Origin: Clostridia bacterium
GTDB lineage: Bacteria > Bacillota > Clostridia > Oscillospirales > Acutalibacteraceae
Length of the DNA: 57,993 nucleotides
NCBI GenBank assembly: GCA_017407645.1
Contig: JAFQWE010000003.1
Span: 1-57,993 of the forward strand
Direction: 5' to 3'
The notes under the pieces were generated by a model. That model had not been told where the DNA came from and made no database searches. It was given only the letters and a program-made list of their open reading frames with translations. This document shows, one piece after another, positions 42,228 through 51,593 of the stretch; the stretch's first letter is position 1; every line of letters begins with the position of its first letter. The translations under genes were made by a program, and so were the position numbers.

Positions 42228-43250
42228 ATGAAAAGAATTATTTGTTTTGGTGAACTTATGCTTCGTCTGGCTCCCGAGGGCTATTACCGTTTTGTTCAGG
42301 CCGATAAAATGTGCGCTACCTTTGGCGGCGGTGAGGCAAACGTTTCTGTATCTCTTGCAAACTACGGTATGGATGCCGCTTTTGTTTCTAAGCTTCCTAC
42401 CCACGAAATCGGTCAGGCAGTAGTTAACTCTTTGCGCAAGTTTGGCGTTGACACCTCTAAGATTGTTCGCGGCGGTGAAAGAGTTGGTATTTACTATCTT
42501 GAAAAGGGTGCATCAATGCGTCCCTCAAAGGTAATTTACGACCGCGCTTATTCTGCTATTGCTATGGCTAAGCCTGAGGATTTTGATTGGGATAATATTC
42601 TTGATGGCGCCGATTGGTTCCACTTTACAGGCATTACTCCCGCATTGGGCGACAACGTTGCCGATATTTGCCTTGAGGCTGTTAAGGCTTGCCGTGCAAA
42701 AGGCATCACCGTTAGCTGCGACCTTAACTTCCGCAAAAATTTGTGGACCTCTGAAAAAGCAGGCAAGGTTATGGGCGAGCTTATGAAATACGTTGACGTT
42801 TGCATTGCCAACGAAGAAGATGCCGAAAAGGTATTCGGTATCAAGGCTGCCGCTACCGACGTTGACAGCGGTAAGCTTAATCACGAGGGCTATAAGGACG
42901 TTGCAAAGCAGCTTGCCGACACCTTCGGTTGCAAAAAGGTTGCTATCACCTTGCGCACCTCTATCAGCGCTAACGACAACAACTGGGCAGCAATGCTCTA
43001 TGACGGCGAGGGCTACTATTTTTCAAAAGAGTATCCCATCCACATTGTTGACCGTGTTGGCGGCGGTGACTCCTTTGGCGGCGGTCTTATCTACTCTGTG
43101 CTCAGTGGCTTTGACAGTCAAAAGACCATTGAGTTTGCCGTTGCCGCAAGCGCACTTAAGCACACTATCGAGGGTGACTACAATCTTGTAAGCGTTGCAG
43201 AGGTTGAGGGTCTTCTTAAGGGTGGCACAAGCGGTCGCGTTCAAAGATAA
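42228..43250 (+). CDS. kdgK: PfkB family sugar kinase, 2-keto-3-deoxygluconate kinase-like
   Basis: The protein has 340 residues. It has the N-terminal FGELMLRLAPEGYYRFVQAD and FGGGEANVSVSLANYG typical of KDG kinases, and the C-terminal IVDRVGGGDSFGGGLIYS with its catalytic Asp. It phosphorylates 2-keto-3-deoxygluconate or a close analogue, feeding the Entner-Doudoroff type aldolase step. The ATG at 42228 has GGAGGA seven bases upstream; an earlier ATG lies inside that site. The gene stands alone with its own promoter and terminator. Confidence 0.88.
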   Translation: MKRIICFGELMLRLAPEGYYRFVQADKMCATFGGGEANVSVSLANYGMDAAFVSKLPTHEIGQAVVNSLRKFGVDTSKIVRGGERVGIYYLEKGASMRPSKVIYDRAYSAIAMAKPEDFDWDNILDGADWFHFTGITPALGDNVADICLEAVKACRAKGITVSCDLNFRKNLWTSEKAGKVMGELMKYVDVCIANEEDAEKVFGIKAAATDVDSGKLNHEGYKDVAKQLADTFGCKKVAITLRTSISANDNNWAAMLYDGEGYYFSKEYPIHIVDRVGGGDSFGGGLIYSVLSGFDSQKTIEFAVAASALKHTIEGDYNLVSVAEVEGLLKGGTSGRVQR

Positions 43251-43263
43251 TTTGATTAAAATT

Positions 43264-43300
43264 AAAATCCGTTAGGTTAAGGCTAACCTAACGGATTTTT
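43264..43300. terminator. Bidirectional terminator between kdgK-like and araC-like genes
   Basis: A perfect 16-bp stem (43264-43279 with 43284-43299) closes an AGGC loop, with A-rich and T-rich flanks. It serves the two convergent genes. Confidence 0.92.
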
Positions 43301-44160
43301 TACTTTCTTTCATAAACTTTGCGGTATTCACTGGGGGATAGGGCAGTTTTCTTTTTAAAGACGCGACTAAAATACATAGCGTCGTTAAAGCCGCACCTTT
43401 CGGCAATATCGGCAACCGACCGGTTGGTTTCAATAAGCATCCGCTTGGCGTTTTTGATGCGGATGTTTGTCAGATGCTTTTGCGGAGGAACACCGACCGT
43501 TTTTGTAAAAAGGTGAAAAAATCGGTCACGTCCAATGTTGCATTCGGCGGCAAAGCTTTCTATATCAAGGGGCAGATAATAAAGCCTATCCATAATATTA
43601 AGCACCTTTAGTATGCGCTCGTCAAAGGAAACGGGGGCATCGGGATGGCTTTTGTCAGACATATGACGGAGGATGTGCGCAAATATTTGCTCAATATAGC
43701 TTTGAACAAAAAGCTTATATCCTTTTTGTTTAGACTGTGTTTCAACAATTAGTTTCATATGGGTACGCTCAATATCCGCAAGGTCGTTTAGGTGAAAAAT
43801 GTTGCCCTCGTTAAGCCCTGATTGCGAGCACAAGGACTCAACCCCCGTGCCTGAAAGGTGCAGCCAAAAGGATGAACTGCGCCCCTTTGTAAAGCGGTAC
43901 CATTGAGGCTCGAAAGGTCGGTAAAAAAGCAAATCTCCGCGAACAAGGGGATAGGTTACGCCTTGTATTTTGGCGGTGCATTCACCGTCTGTTATGAAAA
44001 GCAGATGATAGTCTTGCCTGCCTTTTGGACGGCTGATTACCGCATCATCACTGTCGTGCACCTGTGAGCCGCAACTGTTAACGTTAAACAGCTCTTCGGG
44101 CGATGCATAATCGCAGGCGTGCATATCGTGTAAATCTTCACCTGTCAGGGTGCTTCGCAT
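43300..44160 (-). CDS. AraC family transcriptional regulator (cupin + HTH)
   Basis: The protein has 286 residues. An N-terminal cupin sensor domain lies at about residues 40-130 (YHLLFITDGECTAKIQGVTYPLVRGDLLFYRP). A C-terminal double helix-turn-helix lies at about residues 185-286, with IGRDRFFHLFTKTVGVPPQKHLTNIRIKNA and DIAERCGFNDAMYFSRVFKKKTALSPSEYRK. It likely responds to a sugar and activates a nearby gene. The divergent solute-binding protein gene is the obvious candidate. GGGAGG precedes the ATG at 44160. Confidence 0.93.
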   Translation of the reverse strand: MRSTLTGEDLHDMHACDYASPEELFNVNSCGSQVHDSDDAVISRPKGRQDYHLLFITDGECTAKIQGVTYPLVRGDLLFYRPFEPQWYRFTKGRSSSFWLHLSGTGVESLCSQSGLNEGNIFHLNDLADIERTHMKLIVETQSKQKGYKLFVQSYIEQIFAHILRHMSDKSHPDAPVSFDERILKVLNIMDRLYYLPLDIESFAAECNIGRDRFFHLFTKTVGVPPQKHLTNIRIKNAKRMLIETNRSVADIAERCGFNDAMYFSRVFKKKTALSPSEYRKVYERK

Positions 44161-44189
44161 GGCTTTACCTCCCTTTGTTAACTGTAATT

Positions 44190-44565
44190 ATCATACTATA
44201 ATAAAAAGGTTTTTGTCAATAACAATATTGTCCATATTTTATGTATATTTTCTTGAAAAACGGAGACAATTTTCACTTTGCCTCAAAAAAACAGGGTTTC
44301 AAAGGTTGATGCATTTTTATTGAATTTTTAAAAAAAGCAGGTATTATTGGGCTATTTAAAGCTTTCTGCCAATGTGTAGGTTATACTTTTAAATAAAAAA
44401 AGAGGTAAAATGATTAAGCTTTAATTTGATTAAAAATAATTTTCACCATATAACCATTTTTTGAACAATATGGTTCCGACCAATCGGTGATAGCAGAAAA
44501 GTACATAAAAAACAATAAAAAGAGCCATATAATCCATTGAAAAAAACGCGGTTTAATATTATTAT
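44190..44565. promoter_or_regulatory. Long divergent regulatory region with two promoters and candidate RpiR sites
   Basis: The araC-like promoter on the minus strand is TTGACA (44219-44214), 18 bp, TATGAT (44195-44190). The binding-protein promoter on the plus strand is TTGAAA (44537-44542), 17 bp, TATTAT (44560-44565). Two motifs are shared with the rpiR locus: 44256-44278 (21/23 match to 22195-22217) and TTAAAAATAATTTTC at 44430-44444 (exact inverse of 22255-22269). The rest of the 461-bp gap is A/T-rich with no gene. Confidence 0.6.
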
Positions 44566-44621
44566 TATAACAGAGTTCATATACAGAACACTAAATCCTT
44601 GAAGAATGCGAGGCACACGAA

Positions 44622-46001
44622 ATGAAAAAAGTTATATCCCTTTTGTTGATACTTGTGTTGGTAGTAGCAATGGGCATTTGCGCTGCAGGTTGCAAGTCAA
44701 CGGGCGAAAAGCAGGATGAAGGCGGCAAATTTGCTGACAAAATCCCCGGCGGCTCTGCTGACGTTAGCGCAGAGGTGCTTGAGGCTCTTACAAATTCAGG
44801 CAGTGTATCAAGTTACGTATTCGGAACAGACGACACTGCAGGCAGACCTGCTAACCTTGGCGGTCTTAACAACGTTACCTTTCAGGAATTGTTCCGTGAG
44901 GTTTACGGCGGTGAGATAGAGCTTAGCAACATCCCTTGGGAAGGTTGGGAATCTAAGTTCATTTCTGACTTTGCTGCCGAGTCTGCACCTGATATGATTT
45001 ACGGCTTTGCAAAGCTTTGGCCCAAGATTGCCAATCGCGGTATGGTTTTCAGCAATAAAGAGCTTAAGGAAATGGGCATCGTTGGTCTTGACCACCCCGT
45101 TTTGAAGGATGGCTTTGAGGCTGTTGAGGCTAACTTTACCTACAAAAACGAAGTTTACGGTCTTGCCCTTCACCGTTCAGGCTGCTTCTGGTCAATCGTT
45201 AACGAAGACCTTTACAAGAAATACAATGTAAAATCTCCCTCTGCATATTATAAAGAGGGCTTGTGGGACATTGATGCTCTTAGCAAGTGCAGTAACGAGC
45301 TTATTACCGCTGCAGGTCTTAACGATGCAGGCGTTCGCGAAGTCTTTGGATATTATTGCTGGGATTCAACTGCATTTATCCGTGCAAACGGTCAGCAGCT
45401 TATCGGCTTTGACGGCGCAACCGGAGCTCTTTCCAACAACTGCAAAAAGTTAGAGGTTATCGAGGCAATGGAAAACTTGCGTAAGGCCTTCCAAGAAGGC
45501 TGGGCAACTACAGACGATCAGGTTTTTGCAAAGGGTAACGCAGGTATAATTGCAGTTACCGACGAAAACGTTACGTCAAACATCAGCAACTTGACCTTTG
45601 ACTATTCTATCATTCCCTTCCCCAAGGGCAGATCAAACAAAAACAACCAGCTTCCCGGCTCAGTTTCTGCTTGGATGGTAACCACCAGCAGTGATAACGT
45701 ACAGGGTGCGGTTAACCTTATTATTGCATACCTTGCCGCAGTTGAAGATGGCACCTTGCCTCTTGGTGACAACTGCGTTGAGTCTTCTCTTAAGGATCAG
45801 CCTGAAGTTTTGCAGATGATACTTGACAGCAAAATCCACGGCGTAAACGACAATATGTACGGTGTTGGCACTTTGTGGAGCGCTCAGTGGGATTTCTGGC
45901 GTCAGATTCGTACCGGTAAAACAACCGTTGCCGAAACAGTTGAGGCATTCTCATCATTGTTTGACGCACAGATTGAGGCTGAAATGGCTAACACTCAATA
46001 A
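44622..46001 (+). CDS. ABC transporter extracellular solute-binding lipoprotein (family 1), orphan
   Basis: The protein has 459 residues. Its lipoprotein signal ends in GICAAGC. The mature part shows the family-1 sugar-binding fold: NNVTFQELFREVYGGEIEL near the start, WESKFISDFAAESAPDMIYGF, an FGYYCWDS segment and a typical C-terminal helix pair (SAQWDFWRQIRTGKTTVAETVEAF). It should bind a sugar or oligosaccharide outside the cell. No permease or ATPase gene lies next to it, so it must share a transporter encoded elsewhere. Candidate RpiR sites upstream link it to the 22-34 kb operon. Confidence 0.9.
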   Translation: MKKVISLLLILVLVVAMGICAAGCKSTGEKQDEGGKFADKIPGGSADVSAEVLEALTNSGSVSSYVFGTDDTAGRPANLGGLNNVTFQELFREVYGGEIELSNIPWEGWESKFISDFAAESAPDMIYGFAKLWPKIANRGMVFSNKELKEMGIVGLDHPVLKDGFEAVEANFTYKNEVYGLALHRSGCFWSIVNEDLYKKYNVKSPSAYYKEGLWDIDALSKCSNELITAAGLNDAGVREVFGYYCWDSTAFIRANGQQLIGFDGATGALSNNCKKLEVIEAMENLRKAFQEGWATTDDQVFAKGNAGIIAVTDENVTSNISNLTFDYSIIPFPKGRSNKNNQLPGSVSAWMVTTSSDNVQGAVNLIIAYLAAVEDGTLPLGDNCVESSLKDQPEVLQMILDSKIHGVNDNMYGVGTLWSAQWDFWRQIRTGKTTVAETVEAFSSLFDAQIEAEMANTQ

Positions 46002-46027
46002 TTTTCGAAGAAACCTCCTTGTGTATA

Positions 46028-46075
46028 AAAGCAAATGCGACGTTCGTTTAACGGGCGTTGCGTTTGCTTTTTTTG
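46028..46075 (+). terminator. Terminator of the solute-binding protein gene
   Basis: A 15-bp stem with two G-U pairs (46028-46042 with 46056-46070) is followed by TTTTG. Confidence 0.88.
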
Positions 46076-46137
46076 TTAACAAAGTTAACCCTTGCGGAAT
46101 AAAATGTAGCAGTTTAAAGAAAGGCTACGGTGATACT

Positions 46138-47223
46138 ATGGCAAAGCATATTCCGTCATTTTTTATGGGTGCCATTTCGGCAGGGGGTTACCGCTCAAAC
46201 TTAAACAACATATATAACGCCGACAAGGGTTGGCGCGCCTATCTTATAAAGGGCGGGGCAGGAATGGGTAAATCCACCCTTATGAAAGGGGTTGCCAAGG
46301 CACTTGGCGAGCAGGGAATCGACCATATTGCAATTCCTTGTCCCTCTGACCCGAATTCCCTTGACGGAGTGGTTTTTCCCTCTGCAAAGGTTAGTATTAT
46401 GGATGCCACTGCTCCTCATATTGTTAATCCCGTTTATCCAGAAGTATGCGAGGTTACCGTCAATTTAGGTCAGTATTGCAGAAGGCAACAGCTGACCGGC
46501 TACAAGGAGCAGATTATAGCCGCCACAAAGGAAAACAAGATTATGTATGAGCGTGCATACCGCTATATGTCGGCGGCATCGGCTCTTATCGGTGACTCCT
46601 TCAGGGTGGCGGCAGAGCATACCGATATGGCGGCGGCTGCCCGTTACGGCACCCACGTTGCAGAGGGGCATATGCCTAAAAAAGCCCATACAGGCAACGA
46701 AATAACGGCCTTTTTAAGCGGAGTTACCTGTCAGGGACATCTGTTTTTATCCGAAACCATTGATGACCTTTGCGACAAAATTTATGTGTTTGAGGATGAG
46801 TACGGCGCCGCATCCCGCGCCTTTATGTCGGCAGTTAGGATAACGGCCCTTAACCGAGGCTACAACATAATCACCTGTATGTGTCCCTTTGCCCCAGATG
46901 AAAAGCCCGAGCACATAATTGTGCCCGAGCTTAGTTTAGCCTTTACAACTCAAAACCGTTATTTGCATCAGAACCGCCCCGTAAGACGAATTCACGCCCG
47001 ACGATTTACAAATACGGCAGGAATTGCCGCTTGCCGTCAAAGGCTGTCCTTTAATCGCAGAGGGGTTGCAGAATTGATTGATGGTGCCTGCCGTGCGGTA
47101 CAAAAGGCAAAGCAAATTCACGACGGAATTGAGGGATATTATATTGTGTCAATGGATTTTGACGGGGTTGAAAAGGAAAAGCAAAAAATCATTGCCGAGA
47201 TTTCAGAAGGCTTGCAGAATTAA
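46138..47223 (+). CDS. PRK06851-type P-loop ATPase
   Basis: The protein has 361 residues from the ATG at 46138 (MAKHIPSFFMGAISAGGYRS). The Walker A is YLIKGGAGMGKSTLMKGV (about residues 35-52). The second half repeats the fold with a degenerate P-loop (TAFLSGVTCQGHLFLSETID). This tandem arrangement is known from clostridial proteins annotated PRK06851, whose function is unestablished; a role in sporulation or nucleotide-dependent regulation has only been guessed. The ribosome site is weak (AAAGG). Its 3' end overlaps the convergent P-ATPase gene by 35 bases. Confidence 0.85.
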   Translation: MAKHIPSFFMGAISAGGYRSNLNNIYNADKGWRAYLIKGGAGMGKSTLMKGVAKALGEQGIDHIAIPCPSDPNSLDGVVFPSAKVSIMDATAPHIVNPVYPEVCEVTVNLGQYCRRQQLTGYKEQIIAATKENKIMYERAYRYMSAASALIGDSFRVAAEHTDMAAAARYGTHVAEGHMPKKAHTGNEITAFLSGVTCQGHLFLSETIDDLCDKIYVFEDEYGAASRAFMSAVRITALNRGYNIITCMCPFAPDEKPEHIIVPELSLAFTTQNRYLHQNRPVRRIHARRFTNTAGIAACRQRLSFNRRGVAELIDGACRAVQKAKQIHDGIEGYYIVSMDFDGVEKEKQKIIAEISEGLQN

Positions 47224-49225
47224 GACAGCACACCACTGAAAGCACCACGTCGGCAACTACTGCCGCCCACATCATCGGCACGAAGAAGGCCGATACCATT
47301 ACGGCGGCTTTAACTCCAAGGGCAAGGGCAATATTAGTCTTTACCGTTGATACTGTGCGTCGGCTGATTTTGATAGCCTGCTCAATATCTTTTAGGTTGC
47401 CTGAGGATAGCACTGCATCGGCAGTGTGGGTGGCGGCATCGGTGCCAAGTCCCATTGCAACGCCAACGGTGGCTTCAGTCAAAACGGGCGCATCATTTAT
47501 GCCGTCACCAACGAATACAACCGATTTGTGACTGCTCTTAAGCTTGTTAAGGGCGGTCACTTTGTCTTGAGGAAGCAGCTGACCTTGCCAAAAATCAATA
47601 TCACATTCCTTTGCAACCGACTCTACCGCAATATTACTGTCACCGCTAAGCAAAGCAAGTTGCTTTATACCTGCGTTTTTAAGGCTTTTTATGGTTTGAC
47701 GGGCATCCTCTCGCAGTTTGTCGGCAAGACAAATTACCCCCACGCATACGCCGTCAACTGCAACGTACACCTGTCCGTCGGGCATATTTGACGTGTCGAT
47801 GTTTTCTTTTTCCATAAGACGCTTTGCCCCCACAAAAACAGTCTGCTCACCCTTAACCGCAACGCCGTAGCCTGCAAGCTCGGTTATCTCGCCGTCAAGC
47901 TTTGCGGGAGTCTTGCAAGCCTTTTTAATAGCCGTCGCAACGGGGTGGTGGGAGTATTGCTCTGCACCTGCACCAATGGCAAGAGGGTCGTACCCGTCTG
48001 CACTGTGAATGTTGGTTACCTCAAGCTCGCCTGTGGTAAGGGTGCCTGTTTTATCAAAGGCTATGCAGTGGGCTTTTGCAAGGTTTTCAAGGTGTACGCC
48101 ACCTTTTATAAGCACACCCTTACGGGACGCGGCGCCAACACCTGCATAAAAGGCAAGAGGTACCGAAATTACAAGGGCGCATGGGCAGGATGCCACCAAA
48201 AACACAAGAGCCTTGCGGAGCCAGTCGACAGAGAATGTGCCTGTCACAATCCAAGGAGTAACTGTTATAAGCAATGCCAAAATCACCATAAGGGGAGTGT
48301 AAACCTTGGCAAAACGGGTGATAAAACGCTGAGCGTTGCCTTTGCGACTTTCCGATTCTTCTACAAGCTTTATAATGCGCGCGGCGGCAGAGTTTTCATA
48401 GTCACCCGTAACCTGAATGCGAAGCATACCTGCCCCTGCCGTCATTCCGCCAAGAACCTCAGTGCCGTATTCGGCGGTAAGGGGAATGCTTTCACCCGTA
48501 ATGGCAGAGGCGTCAATTTGACCTGAGCCACCCACCACAATGCCGTCAAGAGCAATGCGCTCGTATGGGTGCGCGATTATAATTTCCCCCACTTTTATTT
48601 GAGCGGCAGGGCGGTCTCCGTTGTCGGTATGGACTGTGTCGGGGCGGATTTCACTAAGCTTTTCAATGGATTTGCGGGATTTGGCGGTAACTCGGCTTTC
48701 AATGATTTCACCCACTGCAAAAAGCAAAGTGACTGCCGCCGCCTCAATATATTCGCCGATAAAAAGGGCACTTATTGCCGCAAGGGTAAGCAAAAAGTTT
48801 TCGTCAAGACTGCCCTCTCGGATAACACCCTTTATACCCATAAGGGCAGGCTTAAATACTGCCACCAAGGTTGCGGCGGTAAGCATAATATTACGTACAA
48901 TATTAAAATTTAATGCCCCAAGGATAATTGCCGCTATAATCAAAAGGGCGGCAAGACCAATCTGCCAAAACTCTTTAAGCAGGGAAGAATGACTTTGTTG
49001 GGGCTTGGAGTCTCCTACACGCTTTACGGTTATGCCCGACTCAATCGAGTTGCACAACTGTTGCAGGGCGTGGGTGCGGTTTTGCTCACTGCCGTCAAGA
49101 GTAAGCACTCCTCTTGCAAGGTTAAGGTGAGCGGAGTCTATCCCCTCAAATTCGCAAGCGGCTTTGCGGATTTTTTCTCCGCAGTCGGCGCAGTGAAGTC
49201 CCTCAAGAATATAACTGTCAAGCAT
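47189..49225 (-). CDS. Heavy-metal-translocating P1B-type ATPase (Zn/Cd/Co-type)
   Basis: The protein has 678 residues. An N-terminal HMA domain carries the metal-binding GLHCADC (C12, C15). Membrane helix 6 carries ASCPCALVISVP, and other motifs are AITGESIPL, FDKTGTLTTGELEV, SHHPVATAI (the HP motif) and GDGINDAPVL. The CPC plus these features fit a Zn2+/Cd2+/Co2+ or Cu+ exporter; an ArsR/CadC-type regulator just upstream favours Zn/Cd. I chose the ATG at 49225 (GAGGGTGA upstream) over a GTG at 49234. It overlaps the regulator gene by eight bases. Confidence 0.92.
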   Translation of the reverse strand: MLDSYILEGLHCADCGEKIRKAACEFEGIDSAHLNLARGVLTLDGSEQNRTHALQQLCNSIESGITVKRVGDSKPQQSHSSLLKEFWQIGLAALLIIAAIILGALNFNIVRNIMLTAATLVAVFKPALMGIKGVIREGSLDENFLLTLAAISALFIGEYIEAAAVTLLFAVGEIIESRVTAKSRKSIEKLSEIRPDTVHTDNGDRPAAQIKVGEIIIAHPYERIALDGIVVGGSGQIDASAITGESIPLTAEYGTEVLGGMTAGAGMLRIQVTGDYENSAAARIIKLVEESESRKGNAQRFITRFAKVYTPLMVILALLITVTPWIVTGTFSVDWLRKALVFLVASCPCALVISVPLAFYAGVGAASRKGVLIKGGVHLENLAKAHCIAFDKTGTLTTGELEVTNIHSADGYDPLAIGAGAEQYSHHPVATAIKKACKTPAKLDGEITELAGYGVAVKGEQTVFVGAKRLMEKENIDTSNMPDGQVYVAVDGVCVGVICLADKLREDARQTIKSLKNAGIKQLALLSGDSNIAVESVAKECDIDFWQGQLLPQDKVTALNKLKSSHKSVVFVGDGINDAPVLTEATVGVAMGLGTDAATHTADAVLSSGNLKDIEQAIKISRRTVSTVKTNIALALGVKAAVMVSAFFVPMMWAAVVADVVLSVVCCLNSASLLKSRQ

Positions 49226-49574
49226 TGCCGTCACCCTCGCTTTCAGTTATATGCTCCCAACCAATGCGATATATATCCTGCACGTGACTGTCGGCAAGAG
49301 CATAAAGCATTGTCTTTCCCTGACGTTTGCACCGTACAAGCCCCGACTGGCGTAAAAGACGCAGTTGATGAGATATTGCCGACTGCCCCATATCAAGCGC
49401 GGCGGCAATGTCGCCCACGCACAGCTCTCGGTGGGTAAGGACAGATATAATTTTTATTCTGGTGGAGTCACCAAACATCTTAAACAATTCTGCCAAGTCA
49501 AAAAGTTGGCAGGAATCGGGCAACTGACCTTTGATTTCTTCCGTTTTTTCAGGATGAACGCAACATTCACTCAT
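49218..49574 (-). CDS. ArsR/SmtB family metal-responsive repressor
   Basis: The protein has 118 residues from the ATG at 49574, behind GGGAG; an earlier ATG lies in the operator. The N-terminal MSECCVHPE supplies Cys and His ligands as in CadC. The winged helix is complete (ELFKMFGDSTRIKIISVLTHRELCVGDIAAALDMGQSAISHQLRLLRQSGLVRCKRQGKTMLYAL). It probably represses itself and the P1B-ATPase until Cd, Zn or Pb binds. The operator is directly upstream. Confidence 0.93.
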   Translation of the reverse strand: MSECCVHPEKTEEIKGQLPDSCQLFDLAELFKMFGDSTRIKIISVLTHRELCVGDIAAALDMGQSAISHQLRLLRQSGLVRCKRQGKTMLYALADSHVQDIYRIGWEHITESEGDGNA

Positions 49575-49587
49575 AAATACAACTCCC

Positions 49588-49645
49588 AACATATGAATAT
49601 ATGTTCATATGTTGATATAATATATCAAAATTTTCTTTTTGTCAA
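49588..49645 (-). promoter_or_regulatory. Promoter and palindromic operator of the metal-efflux operon
   Basis: On the minus strand TTGACA (49645-49640) is followed after 17 bp by TATTAT. Just downstream, AACATATGAA (49588-49597) and TTCATATGTT (49604-49613) form a perfect 10-bp-arm palindrome with a 6-bp centre. This is the typical shape of an ArsR/CzrA site. It overlaps the transcription start region. Confidence 0.88.
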
Positions 49646-49715
49646 TATAAAAATAGAGGGTTGATATTGAGTTTAAAAAGTAGTACAATAATATATTAGA
49701 AACGAGGTGACCTTT

Positions 49716-50708
49716 GTGCCACAAAAACAAGATAAATGCGCTTATTGTCGTGCCATTCTCTTTGAGGATGAGGACGTTGTATATTGCCCCGAATGTGGCG
49801 CGCCCCATCATCGCGACTGTTACAATCAGTTGGGCGAGTGCGCCAACAAGGCAAACCACGGGTTAGAGATTCCGATGGAAGAAGAGGTTGAGGGTGAAAA
49901 TCAACCTGAACAGGAAGAAAGACCGCAGGGAATCCCCTTTGACCGAGACGGCCACGTTTGTGCCCGTTGCGGTAAAAGAAGCACCAGTGATACCCTCTTT
50001 TGTCCCTATTGCGGAACACCTTTCGTTGAGGCAGGTCAGCAACGTCAAGGGGGCTTTACGGGGGCTTATTCTACCTTCCCAAACATAGACCCATACGGCG
50101 GTGTTAATCCTAACGAAAGTCTTGACGGCCACGTTGTTAGTGAGGTTGCAAGCTACGTGCGTGTTAACACTCAGCGATATATACCCATTTTCAAAAGGTC
50201 TGCCGACCAAAATAAAAAAACGGGTTGGAATTGGTCTGCCTTTTTGTTTACTTACATTTGGCTCTTTTTCCGCAAGTGCTATCGGGAGGGATTGGTTGCC
50301 GTCCTTTTTTCACTGTTGGCAACGGTAATGCAGACCCCGTGGAATATTTCCCTTTACACCTATCTAACAACCAATAATATTACAATAGAGGCGCTTCTGC
50401 CAAAAACAGAGGCGGCGTACGACCATTTGCTCAATTTGGCGCAGTCCATACCCCCAATTGCGTGGGTGCTATACTTTTTGGGCACGATTTTAATTGTGGC
50501 GGTTAGCGTTGTGTTTGGTATGTACGGTGACTATTTGTACAGAAAGCGCGTGTCAATCCGCCTTGACGAGATTAAAAAGGACGACCGCTTTGCCGCAGAC
50601 GTTACCTCTGCCATTATTGCCGCCGGCGGATGCAATGTTTTCAGTGCCGCCGCAATTATGTATGCAATGAATTTTATTTCTAATCTGATACTAACGTTTT
50701 TCGGATAA
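49716..50708 (+). CDS. RING/zinc-ribbon membrane protein (DUF2628-like)
   Basis: The protein has 330 residues from a GTG at 49716 with GAGGTG six bases upstream. An N-terminal RING-finger-like treble clef (CAYCRAILFEDEDVVYCPECGAPHHRDCYNQLGEC) is followed by a second zinc ribbon (CARCGKRSTSDTLFCPYCGTPF). A Pro/Gly-rich linker and three or four membrane helices with the aromatic WNWSAFLFTYIWLFFRKCYREG segment of DUF2628-like proteins follow. The function is unknown; such proteins are common in clostridia. It lies directly upstream of galU and is probably co-transcribed. Confidence 0.8.
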   Translation: MPQKQDKCAYCRAILFEDEDVVYCPECGAPHHRDCYNQLGECANKANHGLEIPMEEEVEGENQPEQEERPQGIPFDRDGHVCARCGKRSTSDTLFCPYCGTPFVEAGQQRQGGFTGAYSTFPNIDPYGGVNPNESLDGHVVSEVASYVRVNTQRYIPIFKRSADQNKKTGWNWSAFLFTYIWLFFRKCYREGLVAVLFSLLATVMQTPWNISLYTYLTTNNITIEALLPKTEAAYDHLLNLAQSIPPIAWVLYFLGTILIVAVSVVFGMYGDYLYRKRVSIRLDEIKKDDRFAADVTSAIIAAGGCNVFSAAAIMYAMNFISNLILTFFG

Positions 50709-50719
50709 GGAGTTTTTAT

Positions 50720-51589
50720 ATGAAGATTACAAAAGCCGTAATTCCTGCAGCAGGTCTTGGCACCCGTGTGCTGCCTGCATCCAAGGCAATGCCTAAAGAG
50801 ATGCTTCCTATCGTTGATAAGCCTGCCATTCAGTATATTGTGGAAGAGGCGGTGGCATCAGGTATCACCGATATTCTTATTATCACCAACCGCGGTAAAG
50901 GCATCGTTGAGGACCATTTCGACCATTCCTACGAGCTTGAGGATTTGCTTCGTAAAAAAGGCAGAGACGAGGATGCCGATAAATTAGCATCCTTGGCTAC
51001 CCTTGCAAATATTCATTTTGTCCGTCAGCATCAGCCAAAGGGACTTGGTCACGCCGTTCTTGCCGCCCGTACCTTTGTGGGTAACGAGCCCTTTGCAGTG
51101 CTTTACGGCGACGACGTTATCATATCTGACGTGGCTGTTACAGGTCAGCTTTGTAAGATTTACGAAAAGTACGGCAAGGGTACCGTTGGCGTTAAGCAGG
51201 TGCCAATTGAGGACGTGTCTAAGTATTGCTCACTGAAGGTGGAGCCTATCTCTGACCGAGTTATGTCTGTTTCCGATATGATTGAAAAGCCGCCCGTTGA
51301 AAAGATGTTTTCTAACTGGTCTATTTTGGGCAGATGTGTGCTTCCGCCCGAAATATTTGATATTTTGGAAAATACTCCTGCAGGTACAGGGGGCGAAATT
51401 CAACTAACCGATGCAATGGCAACCCTTGCTCGCAAAGAGGGAATGGTTGCGGTGGATTACGTCGGCACCCGCTACGATATGGGCAACAAGCTGGGCATTA
51501 TGAAGGCACAGATTGAGGTAGGTCTTAAGCACAGCGAAATCGGTGAAGGCCTTAGAGAATATCTTAAAGAAATTGCAAAGAATTTATAA
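50720..51589 (+). CDS. galU: UTP--glucose-1-phosphate uridylyltransferase (GalU)
   Basis: This 289-residue nucleotidyltransferase has AVIPAAGLGTRVLPASKAMPKEMLPI with the UTP-binding loop, KPAIQYIVEEAVASGI, AVLYGDDVI, a catalytic Lys in MIEKP, and GEIQLTDAM near the end. It makes UDP-glucose for cell-surface polymers and galactose use. Length and motifs are normal. AAGGAG precedes the ATG. It is followed by an unusually long terminator hairpin. Confidence 0.96.
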   Translation: MKITKAVIPAAGLGTRVLPASKAMPKEMLPIVDKPAIQYIVEEAVASGITDILIITNRGKGIVEDHFDHSYELEDLLRKKGRDEDADKLASLATLANIHFVRQHQPKGLGHAVLAARTFVGNEPFAVLYGDDVIISDVAVTGQLCKIYEKYGKGTVGVKQVPIEDVSKYCSLKVEPISDRVMSVSDMIEKPPVEKMFSNWSILGRCVLPPEIFDILENTPAGTGGEIQLTDAMATLARKEGMVAVDYVGTRYDMGNKLGIMKAQIEVGLKHSEIGEGLREYLKEIAKNL

Positions 51590-51593
51590 AAAC

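Noticed and set aside
45862..46137. Longer start for the PRK06851-type ATPase
   Set aside because: The extension overlaps the solute-binding protein gene and crosses its terminator. The ATG at 46138 begins at the conserved part.
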